Positions 8,794-17,827 are shown, numbered from the stretch's first letter. The stretch: DNA of 64,000 nucleotides from Castellaniella sp040276085 (GCF_040276085.1 NZ_JBELOK010000001.1:371280-435279); one strand, 5' to 3'. Numbers and translations are program-made. The notes: generated by a model from the sequence alone, not told the origin.

Positions 8794-9006
8794 CTACCTT
8801 GCGGTAACCGGCACGCCAGTTGCGTCAATCCATCCCAGGGCATGGGCCAGCAGCAAAAATAAAAACAGCACAATCGACAGCCCGACACGCCAGGTTAAGG
8901 CCCAGGCCATCCGGTTGCTGCCACCACGGTCCTGCATCAAAAAGATCAGGGCTGAGCCCAGACTGGCGACGATCGCCAGAAACAGGATGACAATCAGCAC
9001 TTTCAT
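8794..9006 (-). CDS. Twin-transmembrane DUF2909 protein, encoded antisense to the cox operon
   Basis: A 70-residue protein with two hydrophobic helices (about residues 2-23 and 38-60) joined by a short loop RGGSNRMAWALTWR, matching DUF2909 twin-transmembrane proteins that sit next to coxC and SURF1 genes in betaproteobacteria. Function is unknown. It is on the opposite strand from its neighbours: its start is only 14 bp from the start of the SURF1 gene, so any promoter for it lies inside the SURF1 coding region. Confidence 0.75.
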   Translation of the reverse strand: MKVLIVILFLAIVASLGSALIFLMQDRGGSNRMAWALTWRVGLSIVLFLFLLLAHALGWIDATGVPVTAR

Positions 9007-9020
9007 GGATAGTTTCCTTT

Positions 9021-9812
9021 ATGACCCAGCAGCATCCCACATCACGGACCAAGGCCTGGGTAGCCATCGTGTTGCTGGTTGTGCTGGGCTCAATTTGTAT
9101 CGCAGCCGCCCAATGGCAGCTGCGTCGTGCCCACACCCGTGAAGCCATCCATGCCGCCCGCCTGGCGGGCCAGCAGGCAGCACCGCTGGTTCTTTCTGCT
9201 TCGCAAACCGATGGCCCCGATTGGCATCGTGCCACTGTACGGGGCCACTGGCTTAATCCCTTAACTGTACTGCTGGATAATCGTAACCTAAAGGGCCGGC
9301 CCGGCTTTTGGGTAGCCACTCCACTGGCACTGCAGGATGCTGCACAAACGGTCGTGCTGGTATTGCGTGGCTGGTTACCGCGCCCGATGCCGCCTGCACA
9401 ATTGCCTTCGCTGTATGCCACTGAAGGCCTGGTGACAATAAACGGCACGCTGTTGCATCATATTCCCCGCCTGCTGGATCTGGGCGTCTTTACAGGCACG
9501 CCGGATAACACCTTGCCTCAGCCGTTTCCGCCTGCAGACGGCACAGTGCCGGCCCTGCAGAATTTGTCGCTGGACGCCTTTGCCAAAGCCACCGGCCTCA
9601 CGGTATTGCCCGTGATTATCCAGCAATCCCCCACCAAGGATGCCGGCTTGATCCAGGAGTGGCCCGGTCCCTCGGAAAACGCTGGCCAAAACTACAACTA
9701 TGCGCTGCAATGGTCCAGTTTTGCAGCCATCGCCCTGATCGCAGCAGCCATCACACTATGGCGCACCCTGCGACGCAAATCTCTCTCTACTTCGGACGAT
9801 TCCCTCTCATGA
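9021..9812 (+). CDS. SURF1 family cytochrome oxidase assembly protein
   Basis: SURF1/Shy1 proteins help insert heme a into subunit I at the inner membrane. This 263-residue protein has the family layout: an N-terminal membrane helix (about residues 13-32), a periplasmic domain with QWQLRRAHTR, GHWLNPLTVLLDNRNLKGRPG and VLVLRGWLPR, and a C-terminal helix after NYNYALQWSSFAAIALIA. The TGA overlaps the ATG of the next gene (ATGA). Confidence 0.92.
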   Translation: MTQQHPTSRTKAWVAIVLLVVLGSICIAAAQWQLRRAHTREAIHAARLAGQQAAPLVLSASQTDGPDWHRATVRGHWLNPLTVLLDNRNLKGRPGFWVATPLALQDAAQTVVLVLRGWLPRPMPPAQLPSLYATEGLVTINGTLLHHIPRLLDLGVFTGTPDNTLPQPFPPADGTVPALQNLSLDAFAKATGLTVLPVIIQQSPTKDAGLIQEWPGPSENAGQNYNYALQWSSFAAIALIAAAITLWRTLRRKSLSTSDDSLS

Positions 9813-10420
9813 CCACCACGACTGCCCGACACCGCTCGATGATGCCGGTGTATGCCATTTTGCTGATCAGCATCGCCCCCGTGGTCTTTGCCCTGCTCGC
9901 CTACTATGCCCCGTCTCTTGGGCTGCGCCCGCCTTCAAAACCTCATTATGGTCAACTCATCGAGCCCCAAAGAGAAATCCCCAAGCAACTGTCCTTGCAC
10001 GAGCTTGACGGCAAACCCTACGATCTGAATCAGCTCAAGGGCCAGTGGATCCTGCTCAGCACAGGCCCGGGCGCATGCCCGGAAACCTGCGTGCGCGGAC
10101 TGTTCGTGCTGCGTAATTCGCACGCCAGTCAGGGCAAAGAGGTTGATCGCATCAACCGCATCCTGCTGGTTACTGATGACGCCCCCGTTGCACCGGTTGT
10201 TGCGGAGGCTTATGTCGGTACTCATGTGTTGCGGGCCGACCCCGCACAACTGGCTGCCTGGTTGGTGCCGGATGCGGCAGACCCCACCGCAGCCTTGTCC
10301 ACCGGCATGTGGATCATCGACCCACTCGGGCACCTGATGATGATGTTTCCTGACGGCCAGGATCCTGAAGGCGTACGCGACGATATCCGCGTGCTGCTTA
10401 AAAATTCGCGCATCGGCTAA
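9809..10420 (+). CDS. Membrane-anchored SCO-like thioredoxin-fold protein
   Basis: The ATG at 9809, overlapping the SURF1 stop, gives 203 residues. One membrane helix (about residues 14-35, MPVYAILLISIAPVVFALLAYY) is followed by a periplasmic domain. GACPETCVRGLFVLR resembles the C-x3-C copper motif of SCO proteins and is preceded by the redoxin-like LNQLKGQWILLSTG. The distal His of true SCO1 proteins (NHSS... in the SCO1 gene downstream) has no clear counterpart; a His is present only in DPLGHLMMMFPDG. It may be a thiol reductase or copper chaperone for oxidase assembly; relatives are usually annotated as hypothetical. Operon position supports an assembly role. Confidence 0.8.
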   Translation: MTTTTARHRSMMPVYAILLISIAPVVFALLAYYAPSLGLRPPSKPHYGQLIEPQREIPKQLSLHELDGKPYDLNQLKGQWILLSTGPGACPETCVRGLFVLRNSHASQGKEVDRINRILLVTDDAPVAPVVAEAYVGTHVLRADPAQLAAWLVPDAADPTAALSTGMWIIDPLGHLMMMFPDGQDPEGVRDDIRVLLKNSRIG

Positions 10421-10429
10421 GGCGTTTAC

Positions 10430-11500
10430 GTGGCGCACCACACTTCACAGCCTGCATCAACCGCAACGGCGGCTGCATCCAAAGGAATCCGAACCTACCG
10501 GACGCTTGTCTTTCTGGCTGCGTTCCTGACTTTCGATCTGATCATGTTTGGCGCCTTCGTGCGCCTGACCGACTCGGGTCTGGGCTGTCCCGACTGGCCC
10601 GGCTGCTATGGTCATTTCACGCCGCTGGGGGCACATGCCTCTATTCAGCAAGCCCTCGAAGCCATGCCCTACGGCCCGGTTAGCGCGTTTCAGGCCTGGA
10701 TCGAGATGATCCACCGCTATGCGGGGGCCATCCTGGGCATGCTGATCATCGGCTTTATGGTCCTAGCCTGGCGTCTGCGGCGCAGCCTGCCCTACCGCCC
10801 CACGCTGGCAACCGTGATTTTTGGGCTGGTGTGCCTGCAAGGGGCATTTGGCGCCTGGACAGTCACCCATCGCCTGATGCCCGTGGTGGTGACCACGCAC
10901 CTGGTGTTGGGCATGAGCCTTCTGGCCATGCTGACCTGGCTTGCTGCACGTGAGAAGTCCCATGCAGCAGTACCTGCGCACGCCGGTAACGGCCGTATCT
11001 GGATGGTATTGGGCTTTATCGTACTGTTTTTGCAGCTGGCCCTGGGTGGTTGGGTAAGCACCAACTACGCAGCGCTGGCCTGCATGGATTTCCCCACCTG
11101 CCATGGCGCCTGGCTACCCACCATGGACTTTGACAGCGGCTTTGCATTGCTGCGCGGCCTGGGCCAGGCCTCCTCGGGCGAAATCATCAGCCAGGACGCC
11201 CTGACGGCCATCCACTGGACCCATCGCAATTTCGCCTTTCTGGTCATTGCCCTGTTGGGTGTTCTGGCCTGGCGCTGGCGCCATACCTCCGGCCTGAAAG
11301 GCCCCGCACGCGCCCTGCTGGCACTGCTGGCACTGCAATTGCTTACCGGCCTCACCACGATTTTCTTCCAATGGCCGCTACTGATTGCCGTGATCCACAA
11401 TGGCGGGGCAGCCGCTTTGGTACTGATCAGCACCACACTGCTGTGGCGTCTGTCCCGAGCAGGGAAACCCCCTAGCGGCAGAGGCCATCAACACGCCTAG
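10430..11500 (+). CDS. ctaA: Heme A synthase (COX15/CtaA)
   Basis: CtaA oxidises the C8 methyl of heme O to the formyl of heme A. The 356-residue protein has eight predicted helices and the family motifs GAFVRLTDSGLGCPDWPGCYG, EMIHRYAGAILG, TTHLVLG and IHWTHRNFAFLV, which supply the paired heme-ligating His residues. The start is GTG at 10430, 9 bp after the previous stop, with AAGG upstream; there is no better ATG. It works with the adjacent ctaB product. Confidence 0.95.
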   Translation: MAHHTSQPASTATAAASKGIRTYRTLVFLAAFLTFDLIMFGAFVRLTDSGLGCPDWPGCYGHFTPLGAHASIQQALEAMPYGPVSAFQAWIEMIHRYAGAILGMLIIGFMVLAWRLRRSLPYRPTLATVIFGLVCLQGAFGAWTVTHRLMPVVVTTHLVLGMSLLAMLTWLAAREKSHAAVPAHAGNGRIWMVLGFIVLFLQLALGGWVSTNYAALACMDFPTCHGAWLPTMDFDSGFALLRGLGQASSGEIISQDALTAIHWTHRNFAFLVIALLGVLAWRWRHTSGLKGPARALLALLALQLLTGLTTIFFQWPLLIAVIHNGGAAALVLISTTLLWRLSRAGKPPSGRGHQHA

Positions 11501-11509
11501 AATGACACC

Positions 11510-12421
11510 ATGACAAGCACCACTGCCAACCCGCATTCCTCTTCACCTTCGCTGCTGCATCAATATCTGGTGCTTACCAAACCACGCGTCACCCAGCTGG
11601 CCGTGTTTTGCGCCGTTATCGGCATGTTTCTGGCAGTGCCCGGCCTGCCCGATCTCCTGCGCGTTGCGGCCGCTACCGCGGGTATCTGGCTGCTGGCTGC
11701 AGCGGCATTTTCAGTCAATTGCCTGATCGAGCGCGAAACCGATGCCCGCATGCGGCGCACGGCCCGGCGTGCCACGGCATCTGGCGAAATCACCCCAAAT
11801 CAGGTGCTGCTGATGGCCGGTGTGCTGGGCGGCGCGGGCATGTTCATTCTCAATATGTGGGTCAATGCCCTCACCATGTGGCTTACGTTTGCCACTTTTG
11901 TGGGCTATGCCCTTATCTACACCGCCATCCTCAAGCCGCTTACCCCGCAAAACATCGTCATCGGGGGCTTCTCGGGCGCCATGCCGCCGGCGCTGGGCTG
12001 GGCTGCCATGGCCGATGCCGTACCCGCCGAGGCCTGGATTCTTGTCCTCATCATCTTCATCTGGACACCACCCCACTTCTGGGCGCTGGCCCTGTATCGC
12101 CACCACGACTACGAAGAATCCGGCCTGCCCATGCTGCCGGTTACCCATGGGATGAATTTCACGCAGTTGCACGTCCTGCTTTACAGCGTCGTGCTGTTTG
12201 CCGCATCGCTGCTGCCGTATGTCATCCGCATGAGCGGCCCGGCCTATCTCGTCGCCGCCTGCCTGCTCAGTGGCTACTTCGTCTGGCAGTCCTGGGGGGT
12301 GTATCGCCACTATTCCGACGCCAGAGCGCGTAAACTGTTCTGGTACTCGATTTTGTATCTGGCGCTGCTTTTTGCAGCACTGCTTCTGGATCACTGGGTC
12401 GGGTTGGCACTGGCAACCTAA
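11510..12421 (+). CDS. ctaB: Protoheme IX farnesyltransferase (heme O synthase)
   Basis: A UbiA-superfamily prenyltransferase of 303 residues that adds farnesyl to heme B to make heme O. The first Asp-rich motif region is NCLIERETDARMRRTARR, the second lies in YRHHDYEESGLPMLP, and about nine membrane helices are visible. KPRVTQLAVFCAVIGM at the N-terminus is typical. It starts 9 bp after ctaA, so the two heme-modifying enzymes are co-translated. Confidence 0.96.
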   Translation: MTSTTANPHSSSPSLLHQYLVLTKPRVTQLAVFCAVIGMFLAVPGLPDLLRVAAATAGIWLLAAAAFSVNCLIERETDARMRRTARRATASGEITPNQVLLMAGVLGGAGMFILNMWVNALTMWLTFATFVGYALIYTAILKPLTPQNIVIGGFSGAMPPALGWAAMADAVPAEAWILVLIIFIWTPPHFWALALYRHHDYEESGLPMLPVTHGMNFTQLHVLLYSVVLFAASLLPYVIRMSGPAYLVAACLLSGYFVWQSWGVYRHYSDARARKLFWYSILYLALLFAALLLDHWVGLALAT

Positions 12422-12471
12422 CCCTCTGCGTCCTCGGGGCCAGCCCAGCCCCCTGGCCACATAGGTAATGT

Positions 12472-13080
12472 ATGTCTGTCTCTTTTTTACCTGCCCGCCG
12501 CACCGTGCTGGCAGGCTTGCTTGCAAGCGTTCCATTGGCCCTGCTGGGCTGCTCCTCCGAAGCCAAGCCCCTGCCCTTCGAAGGCAGCGACATCACCGGT
12601 ACCCACTTGGGCCGCGATCTCGACATGACCGACACCCATGGTCAGCACAAAACACTGGCCGATTTTTCCGGCAAGGTGCTGATGGTGTTCTTTGGCTACA
12701 CGCAATGCCCCGATGTCTGCCCCACAGCCATGGCACAGGCGGCACAGGCACTGCAACTGCTGGGCAAAGACGCCAGCAAGGTGCAGGTCATCATGATTTC
12801 TGTGGATCCCGCCCGCGACACCCCACCGGTGCTGCAAGCTTATGTGCAGGTATTTGATCCCAATTTCATTGGCCTTACCGGCACGCCAGAGCAACTCGAG
12901 AAAACCGCGCGGTCATTTAAGGCGTTTTACGCCAAAGAAGCCGGGCCAACCCCCGAGCAATACGCCATGAACCACTCGTCGGCGTTTTACCTGATGGATA
13001 TTCAGGGCGAAGCCCGTGCGCTGCTGGGGCCTTCGTTAACCCCCGAAGACATGGCCCACGACATCAAGCTTTTGCTGTAG
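12472..13080 (+). CDS. SCO1/SenC family copper chaperone, lipoprotein
   Basis: A 202-residue SCO protein that delivers copper to, or reduces, the CuA site of subunit II. A lipobox LALLGC at about residues 22-27 predicts anchoring to the periplasmic face of a membrane. The redoxin domain carries GYTQCPDVCPTAMA (copper Cys pair) and the distal ligand in MNHSSAFYLMD. It is the last gene of the cox operon; its 3' end overlaps the convergent antiporter gene by 17 bp. Confidence 0.95.
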   Translation: MSVSFLPARRTVLAGLLASVPLALLGCSSEAKPLPFEGSDITGTHLGRDLDMTDTHGQHKTLADFSGKVLMVFFGYTQCPDVCPTAMAQAAQALQLLGKDASKVQVIMISVDPARDTPPVLQAYVQVFDPNFIGLTGTPEQLEKTARSFKAFYAKEAGPTPEQYAMNHSSAFYLMDIQGEARALLGPSLTPEDMAHDIKLLL

Positions 13081-15640
13081 TGCCTGCCGCATCGTCTGCC
13101 GCCGGCGGCTCTGTCGTCAAAGTTGGCAAGGGCTCATGTTGGCGCTCACCCGACTCAAACTGCCGCCAAACCTCCACTGCACGCATCCGCTGACGCACAA
13201 TCGTATCGATCTTGTCACGCAAGGCGGGCAAGCTGGCCACCAGTTTCTTGAAGTCGCGCTCGTGCAGCATCAGCAGGCGGCTATAGCCCAAAGAGCGGAC
13301 CCGCGCCTGAAAATCATGATCCATGGCCAAGGCCATTTCGCCAAAGATCTGGCCACTGCCAAGCTCTGCCGTGGTGTTATCGGGCAAATCCAGCACCACG
13401 GCCCCAGACGCCACAAAGTACATGGCACGGCTACGCCCCACCCGCGTAGGGACGTCTTGCCCGGGAAACGCCAGGCGTGGTTTAAGCACCTTGCAGATGG
13501 CAGATCTGGTGGCGTCATCCAGCCCCTCAAAGAAGCTTACCTTCTCAACCAGCGCCTCGGCCGTCAAGGCAATATCCAGCGCACCGTGCCGTTCAAGGGG
13601 GGCCCAGCGGGTTTCCACTTGCTTGACGAGATCGGAATAGGTTTCACCACTGATCAGGTTTTGAGCCAACATGTCGCGATAGCGTAGGCGCTCCATTGAA
13701 CGCGCCATCCGTGCCAGATAGGCCTCCTGCAAATGCTGGGCATAGCCCGGATACTGCAAGGTCATGGCCTGCAGCGCACCCTCAAGCAAAGCCAGCCGCC
13801 GCCGATGTGCATCGATAATGATCTTGGTCACATCAGGGCCCAGCAAAGGCTGCACGTCATCACGCGCAAAGCGGATCAGGCGGTGAGCCACGGCCCACTT
13901 GCTCATCAGATTGGTGAAGCGTTGAGCCAACGCCTGAGCCAGCCAAAATGGCCGGCCGGTAATGTGATGCAGCCGAAGCGCAACCCGCAATGTGGTCGCA
14001 TACCGTAAATCGCCCTCCAGTGCGGATTCGAAGCCGGCCAGGCCACCTGTACGCACCGCATCTCCCATGCGTTCTGCACGGGCCAGAAGGGATTCTGCCG
14101 TGCGCCAATCCACCACCTGGGCCTTGAGCGTCTCGAAGAACATTTCTTCCTCGCGCCCAGCCAGGATCCCCATCCCCACAGCCACTTTTTGCTCTTGGGT
14201 GAGCTGATGCACCTGTGCCGTGTCTATCCCTGCCTGGCTGGCATCAAAGACGGCACTCAGGCGGTCGAGCACTTCTTGCCCGATATGCTCATTGCGCCCG
14301 ATTTCATCGATACGCTCGCGCAGGGCTTCGAGCTCGACGATCTGGGCCTGGTCGCGCAAGGTGCGATCGATCACCGACAGTTGATCCAAGCCCAGCCGGG
14401 CGATCAGGGGTCGCAAGGTAAGCCCATTGATGAAAAGCGTCATCAACACGAAACCGGTGGTGACCACCGCAATAAACTGACGCGCCTCGTGCGGCACGGC
14501 TGGCTGCTCGGTAACCGCCAAAGCCAAAGCCAGCGACACTGCGCCACGCAAGCCGCCCAACAGCATCACCGCCCGGTAGGCGGGGCTTACCTGCGTGCTT
14601 AAACGCAGGCGCCCCAGCAAGGGCAGCAATCCATACACCATCACGGCACGGGCAAACAGGGTTGCCACAAACACCACCAGGATAAGAAAGACTTGCATCC
14701 AGGTGATCTCCGCCATCATCCGAGGAATCAGCATGGCGGCAAACAGAAAGATCAGCGAATTGGCCCAAAAGCCAAACTGTGCCCAGGCGCCTTCCAACTG
14801 TTCAAAGGTGGTGGGAGACATCCGTGTACGGCCATTTGACCCCACCACCAAGCCGGCAATCACAGTAGCCACCACGCCCGAAACACCCAGGTAATGCTCG
14901 GCGATAAAGAACGTGAGATAGGCCAATGCCACGGTAAGCGTTACTTCAGCAGCAGGCCAGCCCCGCAGCCAGCCAAATAGTGTCGTGGCCAGACGCCCCA
15001 TCGCAAAACCAGCCAGGCCTCCGCCCACGAAGCTGAGCACAAAGCTGCGAGCCACTTGGGTCATGGAGACTTCGCCGCCTGTAAACATCACGCTGAGCAG
15101 CACCGAGTACAGTGCAATCGACGCGGCATCATTGAACAGGGACTCGCCCTCGACCAGCGTCGTGAGACGTCGCGGCGCCCCCACCTCGCGAAAGATCCCG
15201 ACCACGGCCACAGGATCAGTTGTGGCAACAATGGCGCCCAGCATCAGGCAGACAATCAGCCCGTATTGTGAAATGGCTGAGATCGAAAAGCCCACCACCA
15301 CGGTGCACACCACCACTGCAACAATGGCCATGACCAGAATCGGACTGAGGTCATCCATCAGCCGCCTGATATTCATGGCCAACGCAGTCTCGAAGAGCAG
15401 CACCGGCAAAAAAACATAGAGGAAGGTTTCGGACGAGATCTCGAAATGCTGGAGAGAATCGAGGAAATCGGCGACAACGCCAGGCGCCCAGCCATGTACG
15501 TGGATGATGACACCCAGCACAAACCCCACAATGGCCAGTAGAACCGAGTAAGGCAGGCGTAGACGCCCAGCCAGGGGTGGCATAAATGAAATAAGGGCCA
15601 GCAAGCCGGCCAGGCCAAAGACCAGAAGGCCTATTTTCAT
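13064..15640 (-). CDS. CPA1 family Na+/H+ antiporter with C-terminal cyclic nucleotide-binding domain
   Basis: An 858-residue protein. The first about 420 residues form a 12-13 helix monovalent cation:proton antiporter with the ND motif in EGESLFNDAASIALYSVLL. A long cytoplasmic helical region follows (EALRERIDEIGRNEHIG and beyond). At about residues 700-830 there is a cNMP-binding fold (VASGAVVLDLPDNTTAELG, GQIFGEMALAM). The layout resembles SOS1/NHE-type exchangers with a regulatory tail, so cation exchange may be gated by a nucleotide; the phosphate-binding cassette is GEMALAMDHDFQARVRS, whose ligand choice is uncertain. Role: pH and Na+ homeostasis at the inner membrane. Confidence 0.9.
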   Translation of the reverse strand: MKIGLLVFGLAGLLALISFMPPLAGRLRLPYSVLLAIVGFVLGVIIHVHGWAPGVVADFLDSLQHFEISSETFLYVFLPVLLFETALAMNIRRLMDDLSPILVMAIVAVVVCTVVVGFSISAISQYGLIVCLMLGAIVATTDPVAVVGIFREVGAPRRLTTLVEGESLFNDAASIALYSVLLSVMFTGGEVSMTQVARSFVLSFVGGGLAGFAMGRLATTLFGWLRGWPAAEVTLTVALAYLTFFIAEHYLGVSGVVATVIAGLVVGSNGRTRMSPTTFEQLEGAWAQFGFWANSLIFLFAAMLIPRMMAEITWMQVFLILVVFVATLFARAVMVYGLLPLLGRLRLSTQVSPAYRAVMLLGGLRGAVSLALALAVTEQPAVPHEARQFIAVVTTGFVLMTLFINGLTLRPLIARLGLDQLSVIDRTLRDQAQIVELEALRERIDEIGRNEHIGQEVLDRLSAVFDASQAGIDTAQVHQLTQEQKVAVGMGILAGREEEMFFETLKAQVVDWRTAESLLARAERMGDAVRTGGLAGFESALEGDLRYATTLRVALRLHHITGRPFWLAQALAQRFTNLMSKWAVAHRLIRFARDDVQPLLGPDVTKIIIDAHRRRLALLEGALQAMTLQYPGYAQHLQEAYLARMARSMERLRYRDMLAQNLISGETYSDLVKQVETRWAPLERHGALDIALTAEALVEKVSFFEGLDDATRSAICKVLKPRLAFPGQDVPTRVGRSRAMYFVASGAVVLDLPDNTTAELGSGQIFGEMALAMDHDFQARVRSLGYSRLLMLHERDFKKLVASLPALRDKIDTIVRQRMRAVEVWRQFESGERQHEPLPTLTTEPPAADDAAGTTAKA

Positions 15641-15691
15641 GATGACTGAACAGGTTTCGGTACGTCAGTATGCCACGTGGCACCACTGGGC

Positions 15692-15720
15692 AAAAAAAAG
15701 GATGCCAAAGAAGGCATCCT
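15692..15720 (-). terminator. Intrinsic terminator downstream of rpoH
   Basis: AGGATGCC (15699-15706) pairs with GGCATCCT (15713-15720) around a 6-nt loop. On the minus strand the stem is followed by seven T residues (15692-15698 read in reverse). It lies about 200 bp after the rpoH stop codon and before the antiporter gene. Confidence 0.8.
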
Positions 15721-15922
15721 GTGAACATCCGGCTCGATAGGGAGGGGAAGAGGAGAAGCTGAACCGGACGACAGGCAGCGCACGGCCAGCAAGCCTGGCA
15801 ACTGCCCATATCCAGTTAGTCTGGTGTCTGTACGAAAGGTTCAGCGCTTTACCACGTCGAGATGTAAATGATCGTGACAGCACCCGTGGCCTCAGGCTGA
15901 GACCGGCCACCAGGACGTGCCC

Positions 15923-16828
15923 TCAGGCTGCCTGAAAATCCGGTTGCTGATCGGCCAATGCCAAGCGAAGTTTTTTAAGTGCAGCAGCCTCGATCTGGCG
16001 GACACGTTCGGCAGAGATGCCATACTGGGCGGCCAGCTCGTGCAAGGTGGCACCGCCATCATCGGCCAGCCAACGAGACTTGACGATGTGCTGCGAGCGC
16101 TCGTCAAGTGTGTCAAGCGCATCTGCAAGACCCTGGCTTTGCAGGGTATCCATGCTGCGGCGGGCCAAAACCTGATCGGGGGCCTGTGAGACATCCGAGA
16201 GCCAGCCGATCGGTGCGAAATGGTCTTCGTCTCCTGCGGGTGCATCCAGGGCGCAATCGCCACCAGACAACCGGACTTCCATTTCGGCAACGTCCTCCTG
16301 GCGCACATTCAGCTCGCGGGCAATGTCTTCCATCTGGTCTGGCGCCAGAGAGTGGCCATCTGGCCGCATGCGCCGCAGATTGAAGAACAGCTTGCGCTGA
16401 GCCTTGGTGGTGGCAATCTTTACCAAACGCCAGTTACGAACCACGTATTCGTGGATCTCTGCGCGGATCCAGTGCACGGCAAAGGAAACCAGTCGCACTC
16501 CGCGATCGGGATCGAACCGGCGCACCGCTTTCATCAGCCCGATATTGCCCTCCTGGATGAGGTCGGCATGTGCCAGACCATACCCCAAGTACTGACGCGC
16601 CACCGAAACGACCAGCCGCAGATGCGACAGGACAAGTTCTCGGGCAGCGTCAAGATCGTTGCCGTCACGCAAGCGGTGGCCGAGATCGGCTTCTTGCTTG
16701 GCGGACAATATCGGCAAACGATTAACGGCACCAATGTAAGCTTCAATGGTGCCCAAAGCGCCTGGGTTGGAGATGGCCTGCGCAAGCTGGGCCGGCGCCA
16801 ACACCAGGGAGGATGATGTGTGGCTCAT
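15923..16828 (-). CDS. rpoH: RNA polymerase heat-shock sigma factor sigma-32
   Basis: A 301-residue group 3 sigma factor directing heat-shock genes. Region 2 shows LVLSHLRLVVSVARQYLGYGLAHADLIQEGNIGLMKAV and SFAVHWIRAEIHEYVVRNWR. The RpoH box QRKLFFNLRR, diagnostic for sigma-32, follows. Region 4 has the helix-turn-helix LHELAAQYGISAERVRQIEAAALKKLR. A perfect CIRCE operator lies 30 bp before the ATG, so HrcA repression of rpoH is likely; this links the two heat-shock circuits. Confidence 0.97.
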   Translation of the reverse strand: MSHTSSSLVLAPAQLAQAISNPGALGTIEAYIGAVNRLPILSAKQEADLGHRLRDGNDLDAARELVLSHLRLVVSVARQYLGYGLAHADLIQEGNIGLMKAVRRFDPDRGVRLVSFAVHWIRAEIHEYVVRNWRLVKIATTKAQRKLFFNLRRMRPDGHSLAPDQMEDIARELNVRQEDVAEMEVRLSGGDCALDAPAGDEDHFAPIGWLSDVSQAPDQVLARRSMDTLQSQGLADALDTLDERSQHIVKSRWLADDGGATLHELAAQYGISAERVRQIEAAALKKLRLALADQQPDFQAA

Positions 16829-16858
16829 GTGGCAATCCTTTGGGAGACGGGTTTTATG

Positions 16859-16885
16859 TTAGCACTCTATGTGGCGGAGTGCTAA
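16859..16885. promoter_or_regulatory. CIRCE operator (HrcA-binding site) upstream of rpoH
   Basis: TTAGCACTC (16859-16867), a 9-bp spacer, and GAGTGCTAA (16877-16885) form an exact match to the CIRCE consensus on both arms. It is 30 bp upstream of the rpoH ATG, in the 127-bp gap after the nuclease gene. CIRCE is the known operator of the HrcA repressor, normally found before groESL or dnaK. That it controls rpoH here is inferred from position; hrcA itself is not in the window. Confidence 0.9.
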
Positions 16886-16955
16886 TTTCCTTGCAATGTG
16901 GGTTGGACAATAGGCAGGCGGGAAAGTTCCGTCACCGACACGGCTGCAAGCCGGG

Positions 16956-17810
16956 TCAGGGCAGTTCGAGATCCGCCACCAAGGGGGCGTGATCTGACAG
17001 CTTTTTCCAGGGGGCGCCATGCAGTACCCGCGCACGGCGCACAGCAAATCCCCGCTGGTAGATGCGGTCGAGGCGCAACCACGGAAACACCGACGGAAAA
17101 GTACGTGGCGGCGGTGTCAGGCGGGCGGCATTCCCCGACATCGACAGGACTGGCGAGGGGCCTATCTGAGACCCCGACAGCCACGGCATCCGCGAACGCA
17201 GCTGCGCCACGCGATGACGCAGGCGATAGATTTCATCCGCGCCCTGAGGCGCGGCTGCAAACACTTCGACCAACCCCAGCTGCTGAACGAACAGAGGCGC
17301 CAGACGATTGTTCCAATCGTTGAAGTCGCCCGCAATGAGCAGGGGTTCATTATCAGGCACCAGGCGGGCAATGCGGTCGGCCAGCGCCTGCACCTGGCGG
17401 GTTCGCCCGCCTGCCAGCAGGCCCAGGTGCACCACAATGCAATGCACCCGTGACTGCTCGACCTGCACGACACCATGCAACAGCCCACGCTGTTCAAGGC
17501 GGTGATCGGAGATATCCTGGTTCTCGTGGTACAGAATGGGAAACCGCGACAACAGGGCATTGCCATGGTCTGTCGCGGTACGAATGGCATTACGGCCATA
17601 CGCGGCATCCATATGCATGGCTGCCGCCAGGGATTCGTGTTGCGCATCCAGGCTGCCCTGGCGTTGGTTGCGCCCCTGCACCTCTTGCAAAAACAGGAGG
17701 TCGGGGCGCAGTCCGTAGAGCCCCAGCCGCAAATCTGACAGCGACTCATGTCCACCCGAGGCCGAGCGCCCCTTGTGAATGTTGTAGCTGATGACCCGCA
17801 CGACTGGCAT
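16956..17810 (-). CDS. Endonuclease/exonuclease/phosphatase family protein
   Basis: A 284-residue member of the EEP metal-dependent phosphodiesterase superfamily. Family positions seen are SYNIHKG at the N-terminus, LFLQEVQG (metal-binding Glu), AGDFNDWN (catalytic Asp-Asn) and the C-terminal SDHAPLVADLEL (catalytic Asp-His). No signal peptide is seen. Relatives in Burkholderiales often precede a cardiolipin synthase gene; here rpoH follows instead, so the biological substrate (DNA, lipid or other phosphoester) is open. It begins 18 bp after aspS and is probably the last gene of that operon. Confidence 0.9.
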   Translation of the reverse strand: MPVVRVISYNIHKGRSASGGHESLSDLRLGLYGLRPDLLFLQEVQGRNQRQGSLDAQHESLAAAMHMDAAYGRNAIRTATDHGNALLSRFPILYHENQDISDHRLEQRGLLHGVVQVEQSRVHCIVVHLGLLAGGRTRQVQALADRIARLVPDNEPLLIAGDFNDWNNRLAPLFVQQLGLVEVFAAAPQGADEIYRLRHRVAQLRSRMPWLSGSQIGPSPVLSMSGNAARLTPPPRTFPSVFPWLRLDRIYQRGFAVRRARVLHGAPWKKLSDHAPLVADLELP

Positions 17811-17827
17811 GACCCGGCGCTCCTGGC

